A stretch of 64,000 nt of DNA. It comes from CALFXN01 sp937957815. GTDB lineage: Bacteria; Synergistota; Synergistia; Synergistales; Aminobacteriaceae. The translations under genes and the position numbers were made by a program. A model generated the notes under the pieces. The model was not told where the DNA came from, did not search any database, and saw only the letters and a program-made list of their open reading frames with translations. The stretch covers positions 1 to 64,000 of the forward strand of contig DAIQNX010000012.1 of assembly GCA_036788195.1 (NCBI GenBank), read 5' to 3'. Shown here in pieces: positions 26,939-35,713 of this stretch; the stretch's first letter is position 1; the number at the start of each line of letters is the position of its first letter.

Positions 26939-27832
26939 CTACCTCTTCAGCCGGACGTCGAGAGCGTCCCGGAGACCGTCACCGACGAAATTGAACGCGA
27001 GCACCGTGAACATGATCGCGATTCCCGGAAAGAGCGTCCACCACCACTGTCCCGTCGGAAGATACTTCTGCCCCTCGGAGATCATGAGCCCCCAGCTCGG
27101 AATCGGAGGCTGCGCCCCGAACCCGATGAACGCAAGCCCGGCCTCGACCATGATGACGCTCCCCATGCCAAGGGTCGCCTGGACGATCACGGGCGCGATC
27201 GCGTTCGGGAGAATATGGCGGAAGATGACGCGATGCGTGGGAAGGCCGAGCGCCTGGGTCGCCTCGACGTACTCGCGCTCCCGCAGCGAGATGAACTGCG
27301 CGCGCGTGACGCGGGCGATGGACACCCAGTTGACCAGTCCGATCGCCGTGAAGACGACGAGCATTCCGGGATTCCGGAAGACCGCGAGGATCGCGAGGAC
27401 GAAAAGGAAGAACGGAAAGGCGAATACCACATTGATAAGCCACGAAATGAGGTCGTCGACTCGCCCCCCGAAGTATCCCGCGGTCGCTCCGAGCGGAACG
27501 CCGATGCACAGCGAGACGATGGTCGCGAAGATGCCGATCTGAAGGGAGATCCGCGCGCCGTAGATCACGCGGCTCATGATATCCCGGCCGAAGAGATCCG
27601 TTCCCATCCAGTGCGAGGTCGTCGGAGGGGCGAGGCGGACCTTCATGCCCTCCGACCAGATGAGCTGCTTGAACGGGTCGAACGGCGCGAAGAAGGGGGC
27701 GAACACCGCCACGACGAGAAGGAAGAGAACCATCGCAAGCCCCAGCATCGCCAAGCGGTTGCGGCGAAAGCGGATCCAGGCCTCCTGCCGGAGATTGCCC
27801 GTCTGAGCGCTCCGTGTTACTCCGTCAGTCAT
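26939..27832 (-). CDS. dppC: Dipeptide ABC transporter permease
   Basis: Inner-membrane permease of 297 residues with about six membrane segments. An N-terminal OppC-type anchor (MLGLAMVLFLLVVAVFAPFFAPFDP) is followed by the family core (HWMGTDLFGRDIMSRVIYGARISL) and the EAA-type loop YVEATQALGLPTHRVIFRHILPN. It is paired with the upstream dppB gene after 12 bases. Together they form the transmembrane channel of the peptide importer. Confidence 0.95.
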   Translation of the reverse strand: MTDGVTRSAQTGNLRQEAWIRFRRNRLAMLGLAMVLFLLVVAVFAPFFAPFDPFKQLIWSEGMKVRLAPPTTSHWMGTDLFGRDIMSRVIYGARISLQIGIFATIVSLCIGVPLGATAGYFGGRVDDLISWLINVVFAFPFFLFVLAILAVFRNPGMLVVFTAIGLVNWVSIARVTRAQFISLREREYVEATQALGLPTHRVIFRHILPNAIAPVIVQATLGMGSVIMVEAGLAFIGFGAQPPIPSWGLMISEGQKYLPTGQWWWTLFPGIAIMFTVLAFNFVGDGLRDALDVRLKR

Positions 27833-27844
27833 TCGCGGCGCCTC

Positions 27845-28771
27845 CTAGTCGTAGCGGATCCTCGGGTCGAAGAACCCGTAGGAGATGTCGACGAGAAGAT
27901 TCGCCACGAGGAAGATGACCGCCATGAAGATGACGGTTCCGCGGATCATCGGAAGATCGCGGGCGATCAGCGAATCGACGGAGAGGCGGCCGATTCCCGG
28001 CCACGCGAAGATCGTCTCGGTGAGCACCGCGCCCGAGAGAAGCTCCGAAATCTGCGTCCCGACGATCGTGATGACGGGGATCATCGCGTTCTTGAGCGCG
28101 TGCTTGACGATGACGATCTTCCCGGGCAGCCCCTTCGCGAACGCGGTTCGGATATAATCCTGATTGAGGACCTCGAGCATGCAGGAACGCGTGAGTCGCG
28201 CCGTGAGGGCTCCGGGACGGACTCCGAGCGTGATCATCGGAAGGATGAGGTATTTCAGCGAACCGTCGCCGAACCCGGCGCCCGGAACCCAGCCGAGTCC
28301 GTAGGCGAAGACCATGAGAAGCAGGAGCCCCACCCAGAAGACCGGAGCGCTCACGCCGGCTATCGCGATGAACATCGCAGAGTAGTCGAAGAACGAGTAT
28401 TGTTTGACTGCGGAGATGACCCCCATCGTGACGCCGAGAACGGTCCCGAGGACGAGGGCGCCGAGGGCGAGCCGCACCGTCGCGTTCAGATGGCCGAGAA
28501 TCGCGTCGGCGACCTTCTCGTTCGTCCGGTAGGACGTTCCGAGATCGCCGCGGCAGACCTGGCCGAGAAAGCGGACGTACTGCACGTGCAGCGGAAGATC
28601 GAGCCCCATATCCGCCCTGATCTTCGTCAGGGTCTCCTCGTCACCGCGCTGCCCCATCATGATCATGGCGGGGTCGCCCGGAACCACGTTGATGAGGATG
28701 AACACGACGGTGATCACCCCCCACACCACAGGAATCGAGTAGAGCACTTTGCGAACAACGTATGAAAACAC
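27845..28771 (-). CDS. dppB: Dipeptide ABC transporter permease
   Basis: Inner-membrane permease of 308 residues and first gene of the importer operon. It opens with FSYVVRKVLYSIPVVWGVITV, has the NVVPGDPAMIMMG block typical of DppB/OppB, and an EAA-type loop (LEVLNQDYIRTAFAKGLPGKIVIVKHALKNA). The start was placed at GTG 28771 because GGGAGGAG lies just upstream; the frame extends further but without a better site. No binding protein is encoded in the operon; the protein at 20646 is the likely partner. Confidence 0.93.
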   Translation of the reverse strand: MFSYVVRKVLYSIPVVWGVITVVFILINVVPGDPAMIMMGQRGDEETLTKIRADMGLDLPLHVQYVRFLGQVCRGDLGTSYRTNEKVADAILGHLNATVRLALGALVLGTVLGVTMGVISAVKQYSFFDYSAMFIAIAGVSAPVFWVGLLLLMVFAYGLGWVPGAGFGDGSLKYLILPMITLGVRPGALTARLTRSCMLEVLNQDYIRTAFAKGLPGKIVIVKHALKNAMIPVITIVGTQISELLSGAVLTETIFAWPGIGRLSVDSLIARDLPMIRGTVIFMAVIFLVANLLVDISYGFFDPRIRYD

Positions 28772-28830
28772 GGCGCTCCTCCCTTCTTCCCGGACAGCGG
28801 GAATCCTCCCGGTCTTCCGGCGCCCGCAAT

Positions 28831-28848
28831 TCCGGATACATATCTGGA
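28831..28848. promoter_or_regulatory. Imperfect dyad upstream of dppB
   Basis: TCCGGATA, two bases, TATCTGGA (one mismatch), about 60 bases upstream of dppB in the 237-base divergent gap. It could be an operator for the peptide importer; no promoter of good quality was found with it. Confidence 0.25.
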
Positions 28849-29008
28849 TCCGTTTCGATTCTATCACAGAATGCTTCTATCGGAGGCGAGGCGCCGTCCC
28901 GTTCGGGCGCGGCGTATCCGGACGCCGCCGGGGATGCCGGTATTGATGTACGATATGCATGCGCGCCGAACATCCGGACGCGGGAATCTCTCTTGTGGAG
29001 GAATCGCG

Positions 29009-29899
29009 ATGCCGTTTGCAGCAGTTCTGTTCATGTCCGTCAGGATCCTGCTTCTCGGGTTCGAGAAGATCGCGTTCAAGAAACTCGGGGAAGGGCGCGA
29101 CCCCATCGCGACGCTCTTCGTCCTCGACATTCTCGCCGTGATCTTCCTTGCGCCGTTCGCGGTCCGGGAGTATCTCTCGGAACCATACGCGCGGGGGTAT
29201 TCCTTCGTCGTCGTCGCGGCAGGAAGCGCAGCGGTGTCCTTCGCCGGGATCCTCCTCTACATCCGGGCGCTCTCTGAAGGCGAAGTGTCGCTCGTCGGCC
29301 CCGTCTACAACTTCAACGTCTTCTTCCTGCTCGCGATGTCGGTCGTCTTTCTCGGGGAGAGCTTCTCGCTCCTCAAGATCGCCGGAATGGCGCTGATGGT
29401 CTGGGGAAGTACGTTCCTGAACAGGGGATCCGGAGTCGGCGCGTCGCTCCTGGCGCTGTGGCGATCGAAGCCGTGCATGTACATGATCGTGGCGTCGTTC
29501 TTCATCGCCGTCGGACGGATCGTCGACACCCGGATGGTGGGGATGCTCGCGCACAACCCTCCGACGGTAGGATACGCGATCGCCCAGTGTCTCTGGTCCT
29601 CGGTGTTCGCGCTCTCGCTGCTCGCGTTCAGGAAGCGACTCCGATCCGGATTCTCCCTCCTGAGGGAGCGCCCGCTCGCCTCGCTCGCCGCCGGGGCGAC
29701 GAATATCTACGCCTATATCTGCCTTCTCTTCGCGCTCCGGGGACTCGAGATCAGCCTTGCGGAGCCGCTGTCGATGTTCGGCGTCCTCATTTCCGTGATC
29801 CTTGCGAAGTTCTTTTACGGCGAGCCGATCCGCGACCGGCTTCTCGGCGCGTCGATCATGGTCGCGGGTGCGTGGGTGATGTTCCTCGGACGCGGATAA
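29009..29899 (+). CDS. EamA/DMT superfamily transporter
   Basis: Inner-membrane protein of 296 residues with about ten hydrophobic segments, forming two EamA repeats. The end of the second repeat (SLAEPLSMFGVLISVILAKFFYGEPIRDRLLGASIMVAGAW, in part) resembles the family consensus. The start at 29009 follows GGAGG; longer upstream frames are not supported. The protein is only distantly similar to the EamA gene at 18593 by eye. The substrate is unknown. It is divergent from dppB and followed by the cupin gene. Confidence 0.85.
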   Translation: MPFAAVLFMSVRILLLGFEKIAFKKLGEGRDPIATLFVLDILAVIFLAPFAVREYLSEPYARGYSFVVVAAGSAAVSFAGILLYIRALSEGEVSLVGPVYNFNVFFLLAMSVVFLGESFSLLKIAGMALMVWGSTFLNRGSGVGASLLALWRSKPCMYMIVASFFIAVGRIVDTRMVGMLAHNPPTVGYAIAQCLWSSVFALSLLAFRKRLRSGFSLLRERPLASLAAGATNIYAYICLLFALRGLEISLAEPLSMFGVLISVILAKFFYGEPIRDRLLGASIMVAGAWVMFLGRG

Positions 29900-29975
29900 A
29901 ATCATTCAAGACTGCCGCTGTCCGTTGTCGTATCCTCGCTGCGTCACACAATCATTCGACGGGAGGAATGCGGCG

Positions 29976-30344
29976 ATGAAGACGGCGTGTGAAACGACTC
30001 CGTTCGAAACGGGGAACGTCAACGGTTCATCAATTGCGTGGACTCCGCATACGGCATTCGCCGGAGTGTCCATGAAACACCTCGTCACGGGCGCGGACAC
30101 GAACGGGACATCGAGCGTCCACCTCGTGAGGGTCGACGGAGGCTGCTGCATCGGCGACCATATCCACAACGGAAAGACGGAAATCCATCAGGTCGTCGCG
30201 GGAGAGGGGCGCTGCCTCGTCGGAGACCGCAGGATCGCGTACGCGGAAGACGTCGTCGCGGTGATCCCTGTGGACTGCCCGCACCGCGTCACGGCGGACG
30301 GAGGTCTCACGATCCTCGCGGTCTTCAGTCCCGCGCTGCTCTGA
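29976..30344 (+). CDS. Small cupin-domain protein
   Basis: A 122-residue protein with a single cupin barrel. Cupin motif 1 is GDHIHNGKTEIHQVVAGEG, which supplies two histidines and a glutamate as possible metal ligands, and motif 2 is VIPVDCPHRV. No other domain is seen. Such proteins act as small isomerases, dioxygenases or sensors, and the reaction cannot be deduced. GGGAGG precedes the ATG. Its 3' end overlaps the convergent AraC-like gene by 20 bases. The pair may be functionally linked, as cupins are also the usual sensor domain of AraC proteins. Confidence 0.82.
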   Translation: MKTACETTPFETGNVNGSSIAWTPHTAFAGVSMKHLVTGADTNGTSSVHLVRVDGGCCIGDHIHNGKTEIHQVVAGEGRCLVGDRRIAYAEDVVAVIPVDCPHRVTADGGLTILAVFSPALL

Positions 30345-30807
30345 GGTCCGAAGTCTCCGACAGGTTCCTGAGGAACGTCGAGGGGGCGACGCCCATATAT
30401 CGGCGGAAGATGCGACACAGGTGGCTCTGGTCGGCGAATCCGTCCGGCCATTCCCCGGGAAGCTCCGTTCCGATCGCATCCTGAAGCCTTCGGACGGTCT
30501 CCCGGCAACGTCCCGGGTCCGTCCCGAAGACCCGATGCGAGAACCAGCCGTCCCCAATCGGACGAAGCACGTGCGCCATCATGGCGGGGATGGCGTACCG
30601 GTCGACCGCGCGAAGAAGGCGCCTCCCACCGGATATTTCGAGAATCGCCTCTCCTCCGGCGATCACGCCGAAGCACGCACTTCGGTGAAGGTGCGCGGGA
30701 AAGGCGTGTCGGCCCCTCGTCCCCGAAACGAAGCGGATTCCGCCGCCCCGCCCGTCCTCCAAAAAGAGAATGTTCTCCTCATCCGCATTTCCGGAACGAA
30801 GCTCCAT
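30325..30807 (-). CDS. Shortened AraC-family regulator with one helix-turn-helix
   Basis: A protein of about 160 residues with an N-terminal AraC-type cupin sensor (RGRHAFPAHLHRSACFGVIAGGEAILEI) and a C-terminal DNA-binding part. AraC proteins normally carry two helix-turn-helix units in about 100 residues. Here only the second is recognisable (FADQSHLCRIFRRYMGVAPSTFLRNL). The first seems to have been lost, since residues between sensor and motif are too few. Start is uncertain: ATG 30807 or in-frame TTG 30813, which lies eight bases after AAGGA. It may be a functional short regulator or a decaying one. Confidence 0.65.
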   Translation of the reverse strand: MELRSGNADEENILFLEDGRGGGIRFVSGTRGRHAFPAHLHRSACFGVIAGGEAILEISGGRRLLRAVDRYAIPAMMAHVLRPIGDGWFSHRVFGTDPGRCRETVRRLQDAIGTELPGEWPDGFADQSHLCRIFRRYMGVAPSTFLRNLSETSDLRAARD

Positions 30808-30959
30808 CCGCAAGCCGCCGATCCTTTCGCCGCGACGTCATTCGCCGTTTCTCATTTCCCCTCGCGCTGCGGCCGTTCCGGACATTCTTCCGGGCGGCCG
30901 AAGGCGGTACAATTATAGCGACAGGTTGCGGAAATACGCGAAAGGGAGGATCGACAACG

Positions 30960-31874
30960 ATGCGGAAGCTGTTGTGTGCGCTGTTGTTGCTGGCGATGGG
31001 GACGTCCGGCGTGGCGTGGGGGGCGTCGCGAGTGATTTTCGAGCGCGAGGGGAACATCCGGCTCTCCGACATGAGCGGGGCGAATCCCGTTCTACTCGGG
31101 AAGGGGTACGACGCTGAAATATCGCCCGACGGCCGGAGCGTCGCGTTCACGGACTACCGGCAGGGAAGGAAGATCGCGGTGATGGACGTCGCGACGAAGA
31201 AGGTCCGCGTCCTCGCGGCCGTCCCCGGCGACAACAGCTACGGGCCGCGCTGGTCGCCCGACGGGACGAAGCTCGTCTTCAACCACTGGATCGAGGAGAA
31301 GTCCCAGTGGGTTCCCGGCGTCATCGACGCGACGGGAAAGAATCTGAAGATCTTCCGGATGGACACCGAGGGCGGCGTCCATTCGCCGTTCTGGGCCCAC
31401 GACGGCATGTCCGTGTATGCGCAGGATCTGTCGACGCTCTATCGGTTCGATACGAATGGGAAACTTCTGGAGTCGAGACCGCTCGACCCGATCGTCGGGA
31501 AAGCGGGAATATCGAGCGCGACGCGCTTCTGCGTCTCGGCCGACGGATCGGCGTGGATCTTCGACGGCGACGTCGACGAGCCGGACAATCCGATATCGAA
31601 GGCCTGGGGCGAACCGATCGCGGGCGTCTTCCTCCACACGCCCGCCGACGGAAGGACCATCCGAATCTCGCCGAAGGGGATGTCCGCCTCGGCCCCGTCG
31701 TGGGCTCCGGACGGAAAGAGCGTCCTCTTCTGCGGCGTCCGTCCCGAGGATGTCAGGAAAAAGGGAAAGAACGTGACGTTCGCGAGCCATATCTTCGTCA
31801 TGCCTCTGAACGGAACCCCCGAACTCCTCGTGCGCGACGCGTCGAACCCGTCCGTTGCGACGAATCGGGAGTGA
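30960..31874 (+). CDS. Exported TolB-like beta-propeller protein
   Basis: Secreted 304-residue protein. It has a signal peptide (RKLLCALLLLAMGTSGVAWGAS, cleavage near residue 22) followed by repeated PD40/WD40-type strands: DAEISPDGRSVAFTDYR, GPRWSPDGTKLVFNH, HSPFWAHDGMSVYAQD and APSWAPDGKSVLFCG. The repeats match TolB-type propellers, but the N-terminal TolB domain is missing, so it is not TolB itself. A -10-like TACAAT at 30910 and a weak -35 precede the gene. Likely a periplasmic scaffold or ligand-binding protein; the partner is not known. Confidence 0.78.
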   Translation: MRKLLCALLLLAMGTSGVAWGASRVIFEREGNIRLSDMSGANPVLLGKGYDAEISPDGRSVAFTDYRQGRKIAVMDVATKKVRVLAAVPGDNSYGPRWSPDGTKLVFNHWIEEKSQWVPGVIDATGKNLKIFRMDTEGGVHSPFWAHDGMSVYAQDLSTLYRFDTNGKLLESRPLDPIVGKAGISSATRFCVSADGSAWIFDGDVDEPDNPISKAWGEPIAGVFLHTPADGRTIRISPKGMSASAPSWAPDGKSVLFCGVRPEDVRKKGKNVTFASHIFVMPLNGTPELLVRDASNPSVATNRE

Positions 31875-31935
31875 ATTCCACGTAAAACCGCAGGTATCGA
31901 ATGGAGAGACTTTCCAGGCAAATTCGCTATAGGCC

Positions 31936-31963
31936 TTGCAATTTTGTACAATGATATTAGAAT
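31936..31963 (+). promoter_or_regulatory. Promoter of the TM1266-hydG leader
   Basis: TTGCAA (31936-31941) and TAGAAT (31958-31963), 16 bases apart. It precedes a leader of about 205 bases that carries a terminator. Confidence 0.5.
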
Positions 31964-31969
31964 AGCGTA

Positions 31970-32157
31970 AAGTAGAATACGTTTATGGAAGAAACTTCAA
32001 ATATCCGTTCTGTCGGGGCATTCCCGGCAGGAGGGAGACGAGGTTTCTTACCGGAGAATCCGTTTGTCCGGACATGTCCGTTCAAGGGGAGAAGACGCCG
32101 GAACACTGCGTTTGAACGTTCGGGAGCCCTTCGCCTTTGGCGGGGGCTCTTTTTTTT
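31970..32157 (+). promoter_or_regulatory. Leader RNA ending in an intrinsic terminator, upstream of the hydrogenase regulator
   Basis: This 5' region has a stem CGTTCAA (32079-32085)/TTGAACG (about 32112-32118) and ends in a terminator: GAGCCC (32124-32129) and CGCC pair with GGCG and GGGCTC (32144-32149), followed by eight T. The Shine-Dalgarno AAAGGAGG of the next gene follows at once, so read-through must be controlled. It does not resemble the conserved cores of the riboswitches or T-box leaders I can recall. It could alternatively be a separate small RNA gene. Confidence 0.5.
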
Positions 32158-32176
32158 GCGAAAGGAGGGATCGTCT

Positions 32177-32425
32177 ATGGAGGAAACGCGGATCGCCATC
32201 GTGGCCGTCATCGTGGAGGACTTCGGGAGCGCCATGGAGGTCAACGAAACGCTGCATCAGTTCGGATCGCTCATCGTCGGACGGATGGGACTTCCGTACA
32301 GGGACAGGGGGCTTCACGTCATCGCCCTCATTCTCGACGGCGAACCGGACAGGATCAGCGCCCTCACGGGGAAGCTCGGGAAAATCCCGCATGTGACCGT
32401 CAAGGCCGCGATGACGAAAAAATAG
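32177..32425 (+). CDS. Iron-only hydrogenase system regulator (TM1266 family)
   Basis: Small 82-residue protein with an ACT-like ferredoxin fold. It is recognised from EETRIAIVAVIVEDFGSAMEVNETLHQFGSLIVGRMGLPY, and HVIALILDGEPDRISALTGKLGKIPHV. Members occur next to [FeFe]-hydrogenase maturation genes and are thought to regulate them; the mechanism is not established. The start at 32177 has AAAGGAGG eight bases upstream. An in-frame ATG at 31985 would add 64 residues, but the terminator lies inside that stretch and there is no ribosome site. The hydG gene follows after 31 bases. Confidence 0.9.
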   Translation: MEETRIAIVAVIVEDFGSAMEVNETLHQFGSLIVGRMGLPYRDRGLHVIALILDGEPDRISALTGKLGKIPHVTVKAAMTKK

Positions 32426-32456
32426 ACCGCCGGCCCATCGAAAAGGAGGAATTTTC

Positions 32457-33887
32457 GTGTACGACATGCCCCAGTTCCACGATTCGTCGTTCATCGACGA
32501 CGGAGAAGTCCGCGCGTCGCTCGAAGAGGGATCCCGCCGATCCGGAGACAGGGGGTACATCCGATCCCTTCTCGACAAGGCGCGCGGATACCACGGACTG
32601 ACGCACAGGGAGGCCGCGGCGCTGCTCTCGATGACAGATCCGGAGCTCGTCCACGAGCTCTACGCGCTCGCGAAGGAGGTCAAGGAGGCGATCTACGGCC
32701 GGAGGATCGTCCTGTTCGCGCCGCTCTACGTCGCTAACCACTGCGTCAACGGCTGCGTCTACTGCGGCTTCCACAGGGGAAACGAATCGATGCGCCGCAA
32801 GAAGCTCTCGATGGAGGAGATCGACCTCGAATGCGACGCCATCCTCGCGATGGGACACAAACGCATCGCCCTCGAGGCCGGCGAAGATCCCGTCAACATC
32901 CCGCTCGACTACATCGTTCAGTGCATGGAGCGGGTCTACGCGTACCGGAACGCGCAGGGGGACTCGATCCGCAGGATCAACGTCAATATCGCCGCGACGA
33001 CCGTCGGGGAATACCGCCGTCTGAAGCAGGCGGGAATCGGAACGTTCATTCTCTTCCAGGAGACATTTCACCGCCCCACCTACGCGGCGGTACATCCGTC
33101 GGGACCGAAGCGCGACTACGACTGGCACACCACCGCGCTGCACAGGGCCCAGGAAGGCGGGATCGACGACGTTGGCACGGGCGTCCTCTACGGCCTCTAC
33201 GACTACAGGTACGAACTCGTTGCGCAGCTCATGCTCGCGGAGCACATGGACGGCGTCCTCGGCGTCGGCCCCCATACGATTTCCGTTCCGCGGCTCCGGG
33301 AGGCGGAAGGCGTCGACCTCGCGAAGTTTCCATACCTGATCACCGACGAACAGTTCCTGCGGATCATCGCCGTCATCCGCGTCACCACGCCGTACACGGG
33401 AATGATTCTCTCGACGAGGGAAAACCCGGAGACGCGACGTCTCGCTCTGGATCTCGGCATTTCGCAGGTGAGCGCGGGGTCGTGCACGGGCATCGGCGGA
33501 TACCACAGCGAGATCGGACGGCGCGCCCGCGCGGACGACACCGCCCAGTTCCGCGTCTCCGACGAGCGTTCCCCCGAAGAGATCCTCACGTGGCTCTGCG
33601 AGGACGGATACATCCCGAGCTTCTGCACGGCCTGCTACCGGCAGGGGCGCACGGGGGACCGCTTCATGTCCCTCGCGAAGTCCGGGCAGATCCGCAACAT
33701 CTGCCAGCCGAACGCCCTGCAGACGTTCAAGGAGTACCTTCACGGCTACGGGTCGGACGCCCTCCGGCGGCTCGGGGAGTCGGTGATCGCGAAAGAAGTC
33801 GAGAAGATCCCGAGCGACAGGGTCCGCGCCCTGACCAGAGAGCGGCTCGAACGTCTCGAAAAGGGCGAGAAGGATCTCTACTTCTAG
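32457..33887 (+). CDS. hydG: [FeFe]-hydrogenase maturation radical SAM tyrosine lyase
   Basis: Radical SAM enzyme of 476 residues that cleaves tyrosine to give the carbon monoxide and cyanide ligands of the hydrogenase H-cluster. The SAM cluster motif is C96-x3-C100-x2-C103 (NHCVNGCVYCGFH). The C-terminal auxiliary cluster motif C390-x2-C393-x22-C416 (SFCTACYRQGRTGDRF) is intact, which separates it from the related ThiH. GTG at 32457 follows AAAAGGAGG. It is preceded by the TM1266-type regulator. HydE, HydF and the hydrogenase itself are not in the window. A convergent amidohydrolase gene follows. Confidence 0.96.
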   Translation: MYDMPQFHDSSFIDDGEVRASLEEGSRRSGDRGYIRSLLDKARGYHGLTHREAAALLSMTDPELVHELYALAKEVKEAIYGRRIVLFAPLYVANHCVNGCVYCGFHRGNESMRRKKLSMEEIDLECDAILAMGHKRIALEAGEDPVNIPLDYIVQCMERVYAYRNAQGDSIRRINVNIAATTVGEYRRLKQAGIGTFILFQETFHRPTYAAVHPSGPKRDYDWHTTALHRAQEGGIDDVGTGVLYGLYDYRYELVAQLMLAEHMDGVLGVGPHTISVPRLREAEGVDLAKFPYLITDEQFLRIIAVIRVTTPYTGMILSTRENPETRRLALDLGISQVSAGSCTGIGGYHSEIGRRARADDTAQFRVSDERSPEEILTWLCEDGYIPSFCTACYRQGRTGDRFMSLAKSGQIRNICQPNALQTFKEYLHGYGSDALRRLGESVIAKEVEKIPSDRVRALTRERLERLEKGEKDLYF

Positions 33888-33912
33888 CCCTCACGCACAC
33901 GGGTATCGGCGG

Positions 33913-35484
33913 CTACGCCCCGAAGCGCTCCCAGCCGCCGATAACGCCCTTCGAAAGTTTTCCGCCCGCGAAGACGTACGCGGCCTGCGCGTCCCTGAGG
34001 CCCGTTCCCGACAGCGTCGAAATGTCGCGGTCGAGGACGACCAGGTCCGCCGCGAAGCCCGCCTCGATTCTTCCGAGCCGGTGATCCTGTCCGATCGCGC
34101 GGTTCGGGTTCGAAGTGAAGAGCGAAATGCATTCTTCGAGCGTCAGCCGCTCTTCGGGGGCGCTGACGCGTCTCCCCTCCCAATCGGAGCGTTCCATGAG
34201 CGCCCAGAGAGAGAGCCACGGATCGACCGACTCCACGGGCGCGTCGCTCGACGCCGAGACGCACAACCCCTCGTTCAGAAGGGAGCGCCACGCATAGGCC
34301 CAGGGCATTCGGTCCTTTCCCAGACGGCCTTCGGCCATGTTCATGTCGCTCGGGACGAACGACGGCTGGATCTCGCAGAACAGGCCGAGTTCGGCGAGAG
34401 CGCGCCGCTGGTCCGGGCGGCAGACCATCACGTGATTGATCCGGTCGCGAAGACGGCACTCGCGGCCGAACTCCGCGTCCACGCGCCGGATGCAGCGGAT
34501 CGCCTGGTCGAGCGCGGCGTCGCCGATCGCGTGGAGCATCGTCTGCGCGCCGCGCTCCCGCGCGGCGCGCAGCTTGTGGGTCACGGCGTCGTCGCTCCAG
34601 TTCAGGACGCCCGACTCGCCCGCCGCGTCCGCGTACGGGGATGAGAGGGCCGCCGTTCGGCCGCCGAGGCTGCCGTCGAGGAAGATCTTGAGCCCCTGGT
34701 AGTGAATCCATCCGTCGCCGAAGGCCGTCGGCAGCGCCGGGCATGCGAGGTCGTCGTGATACGAGAAGATCCGGATCGGAAGGGCCCCTTCCCGCCGAAG
34801 CTCCGCGTACAGCGACAGGTCCTCCTCCATTCCGTAGTCGTCCGCGCCGCACGGATGCGCGCAGGTCACGCCCCACGACGCCAGCTCGAAACACGCCGAC
34901 CGCAACGCTTCCTTCAGCGCGGGGCGGGTGAAGACGTTCCGCTCCATAGCCCGGAGCGCCGGGATCGCGTCGCGTTCGAGCAGGATCCCGTCGGGGCTGT
35001 CGATCCCCGAGAGCGCGAGCGCCTTGCCGTCCGCGACGTTGATGTGCGTGCACACGCGCTGCAGCAGGATCGGGTTCGGGATGCCCAGCGCGTCGAGGTC
35101 GCGACGCGCAAACGAACGTCCCTCCGGCCACCGCGTGTCGTTGTAGTTCCATCCGCGGATCCAGCGCTCCGCGGGCAACCGTCGCGCTTCCTCCCGCACC
35201 ATTTCGAGCGCGTCGGCCAAGGACTTCGCGGACGAGAGATCGAGAAGCGTCCGCTGCTTCGCCCATGTCGACAGGTGCAGGTGCCCGTCCGTGACGCCCG
35301 GCAGGACGGACTCTCCCGAGAGCCGAAGCTCCCGCGATCCCGCCGGCGCGCGGGGGCGGACTTCGTCCTCGGCGCCGACGGCCGCGATCGAATCGCCCGA
35401 CAGAAGAACGGACGCCCCCCGTACGAAACCGGCCCCCCTCCAGACTGCGCCTCCGGTAATGAGCAGATTGTCCACACGCGACAC
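33913..35484 (-). CDS. Amidohydrolase (YtcJ/amidohydrolase-3 type)
   Basis: Cytoplasmic metal-dependent hydrolase of 523 residues. The amidohydrolase N-terminal metal motif is H68 and H70 in GVTDGHLHLS. Further elements are RGWNYNDTRW, HAIGDAALDQAI (histidine ligand) and SSDAPVESVDPW near the end, matching the YtcJ group of large amidohydrolases of uncertain substrate, often acting on N-acyl or cyclic amides. Composite beta-sandwich segments flank the barrel. It is a single gene, convergent with hydG, and divergent from the large secreted-protein cluster with 270 bases between. The start at 35484 has a plausible AAGGG site upstream. Confidence 0.85.
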   Translation of the reverse strand: MSRVDNLLITGGAVWRGAGFVRGASVLLSGDSIAAVGAEDEVRPRAPAGSRELRLSGESVLPGVTDGHLHLSTWAKQRTLLDLSSAKSLADALEMVREEARRLPAERWIRGWNYNDTRWPEGRSFARRDLDALGIPNPILLQRVCTHINVADGKALALSGIDSPDGILLERDAIPALRAMERNVFTRPALKEALRSACFELASWGVTCAHPCGADDYGMEEDLSLYAELRREGALPIRIFSYHDDLACPALPTAFGDGWIHYQGLKIFLDGSLGGRTAALSSPYADAAGESGVLNWSDDAVTHKLRAARERGAQTMLHAIGDAALDQAIRCIRRVDAEFGRECRLRDRINHVMVCRPDQRRALAELGLFCEIQPSFVPSDMNMAEGRLGKDRMPWAYAWRSLLNEGLCVSASSDAPVESVDPWLSLWALMERSDWEGRRVSAPEERLTLEECISLFTSNPNRAIGQDHRLGRIEAGFAADLVVLDRDISTLSGTGLRDAQAAYVFAGGKLSKGVIGGWERFGA

Positions 35485-35668
35485 CCCTTCAATCGAAATG
35501 TACCGGAATTATACCCTTTCCCGCTTCCCCCTGACGGCGCTCGCCGTCGCGCCACGCAACATCAGCGAACGTCAATCATTTCGCACACATGTCGGCCGAA
35601 GACAAGCGCAAAACGCGCGCTCTGAAGGGCGTTTCAGGGCGCGCGGCCGACTTCCGGAAATACGCGTC

Positions 35669-35697
35669 TGGAAAGGCGCCTCGAAATGATGTATTAT
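35669..35697 (+). promoter_or_regulatory. Probable promoter of the secreted-giant cluster
   Basis: TGGAAA (35669-35674) and TATTAT (35692-35697), 17 bases apart, with a strong -10 and a weaker -35. Confidence 0.45.
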
Positions 35698-35713
35698 GCA
35701 GAAAAATTAAACT

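Noticed and set aside
29900..29975. Direct repeat AATCATTC in the gap before the cupin gene
   Set aside because: Only two short copies, spaced by about 50 bases; too weak to call a regulatory site.
31985..32176. In-frame N-terminal extension of the TM1266 regulator
   Set aside because: No ribosome site upstream, the stretch contains a T-run terminator, and the 82-residue product matches the family length.
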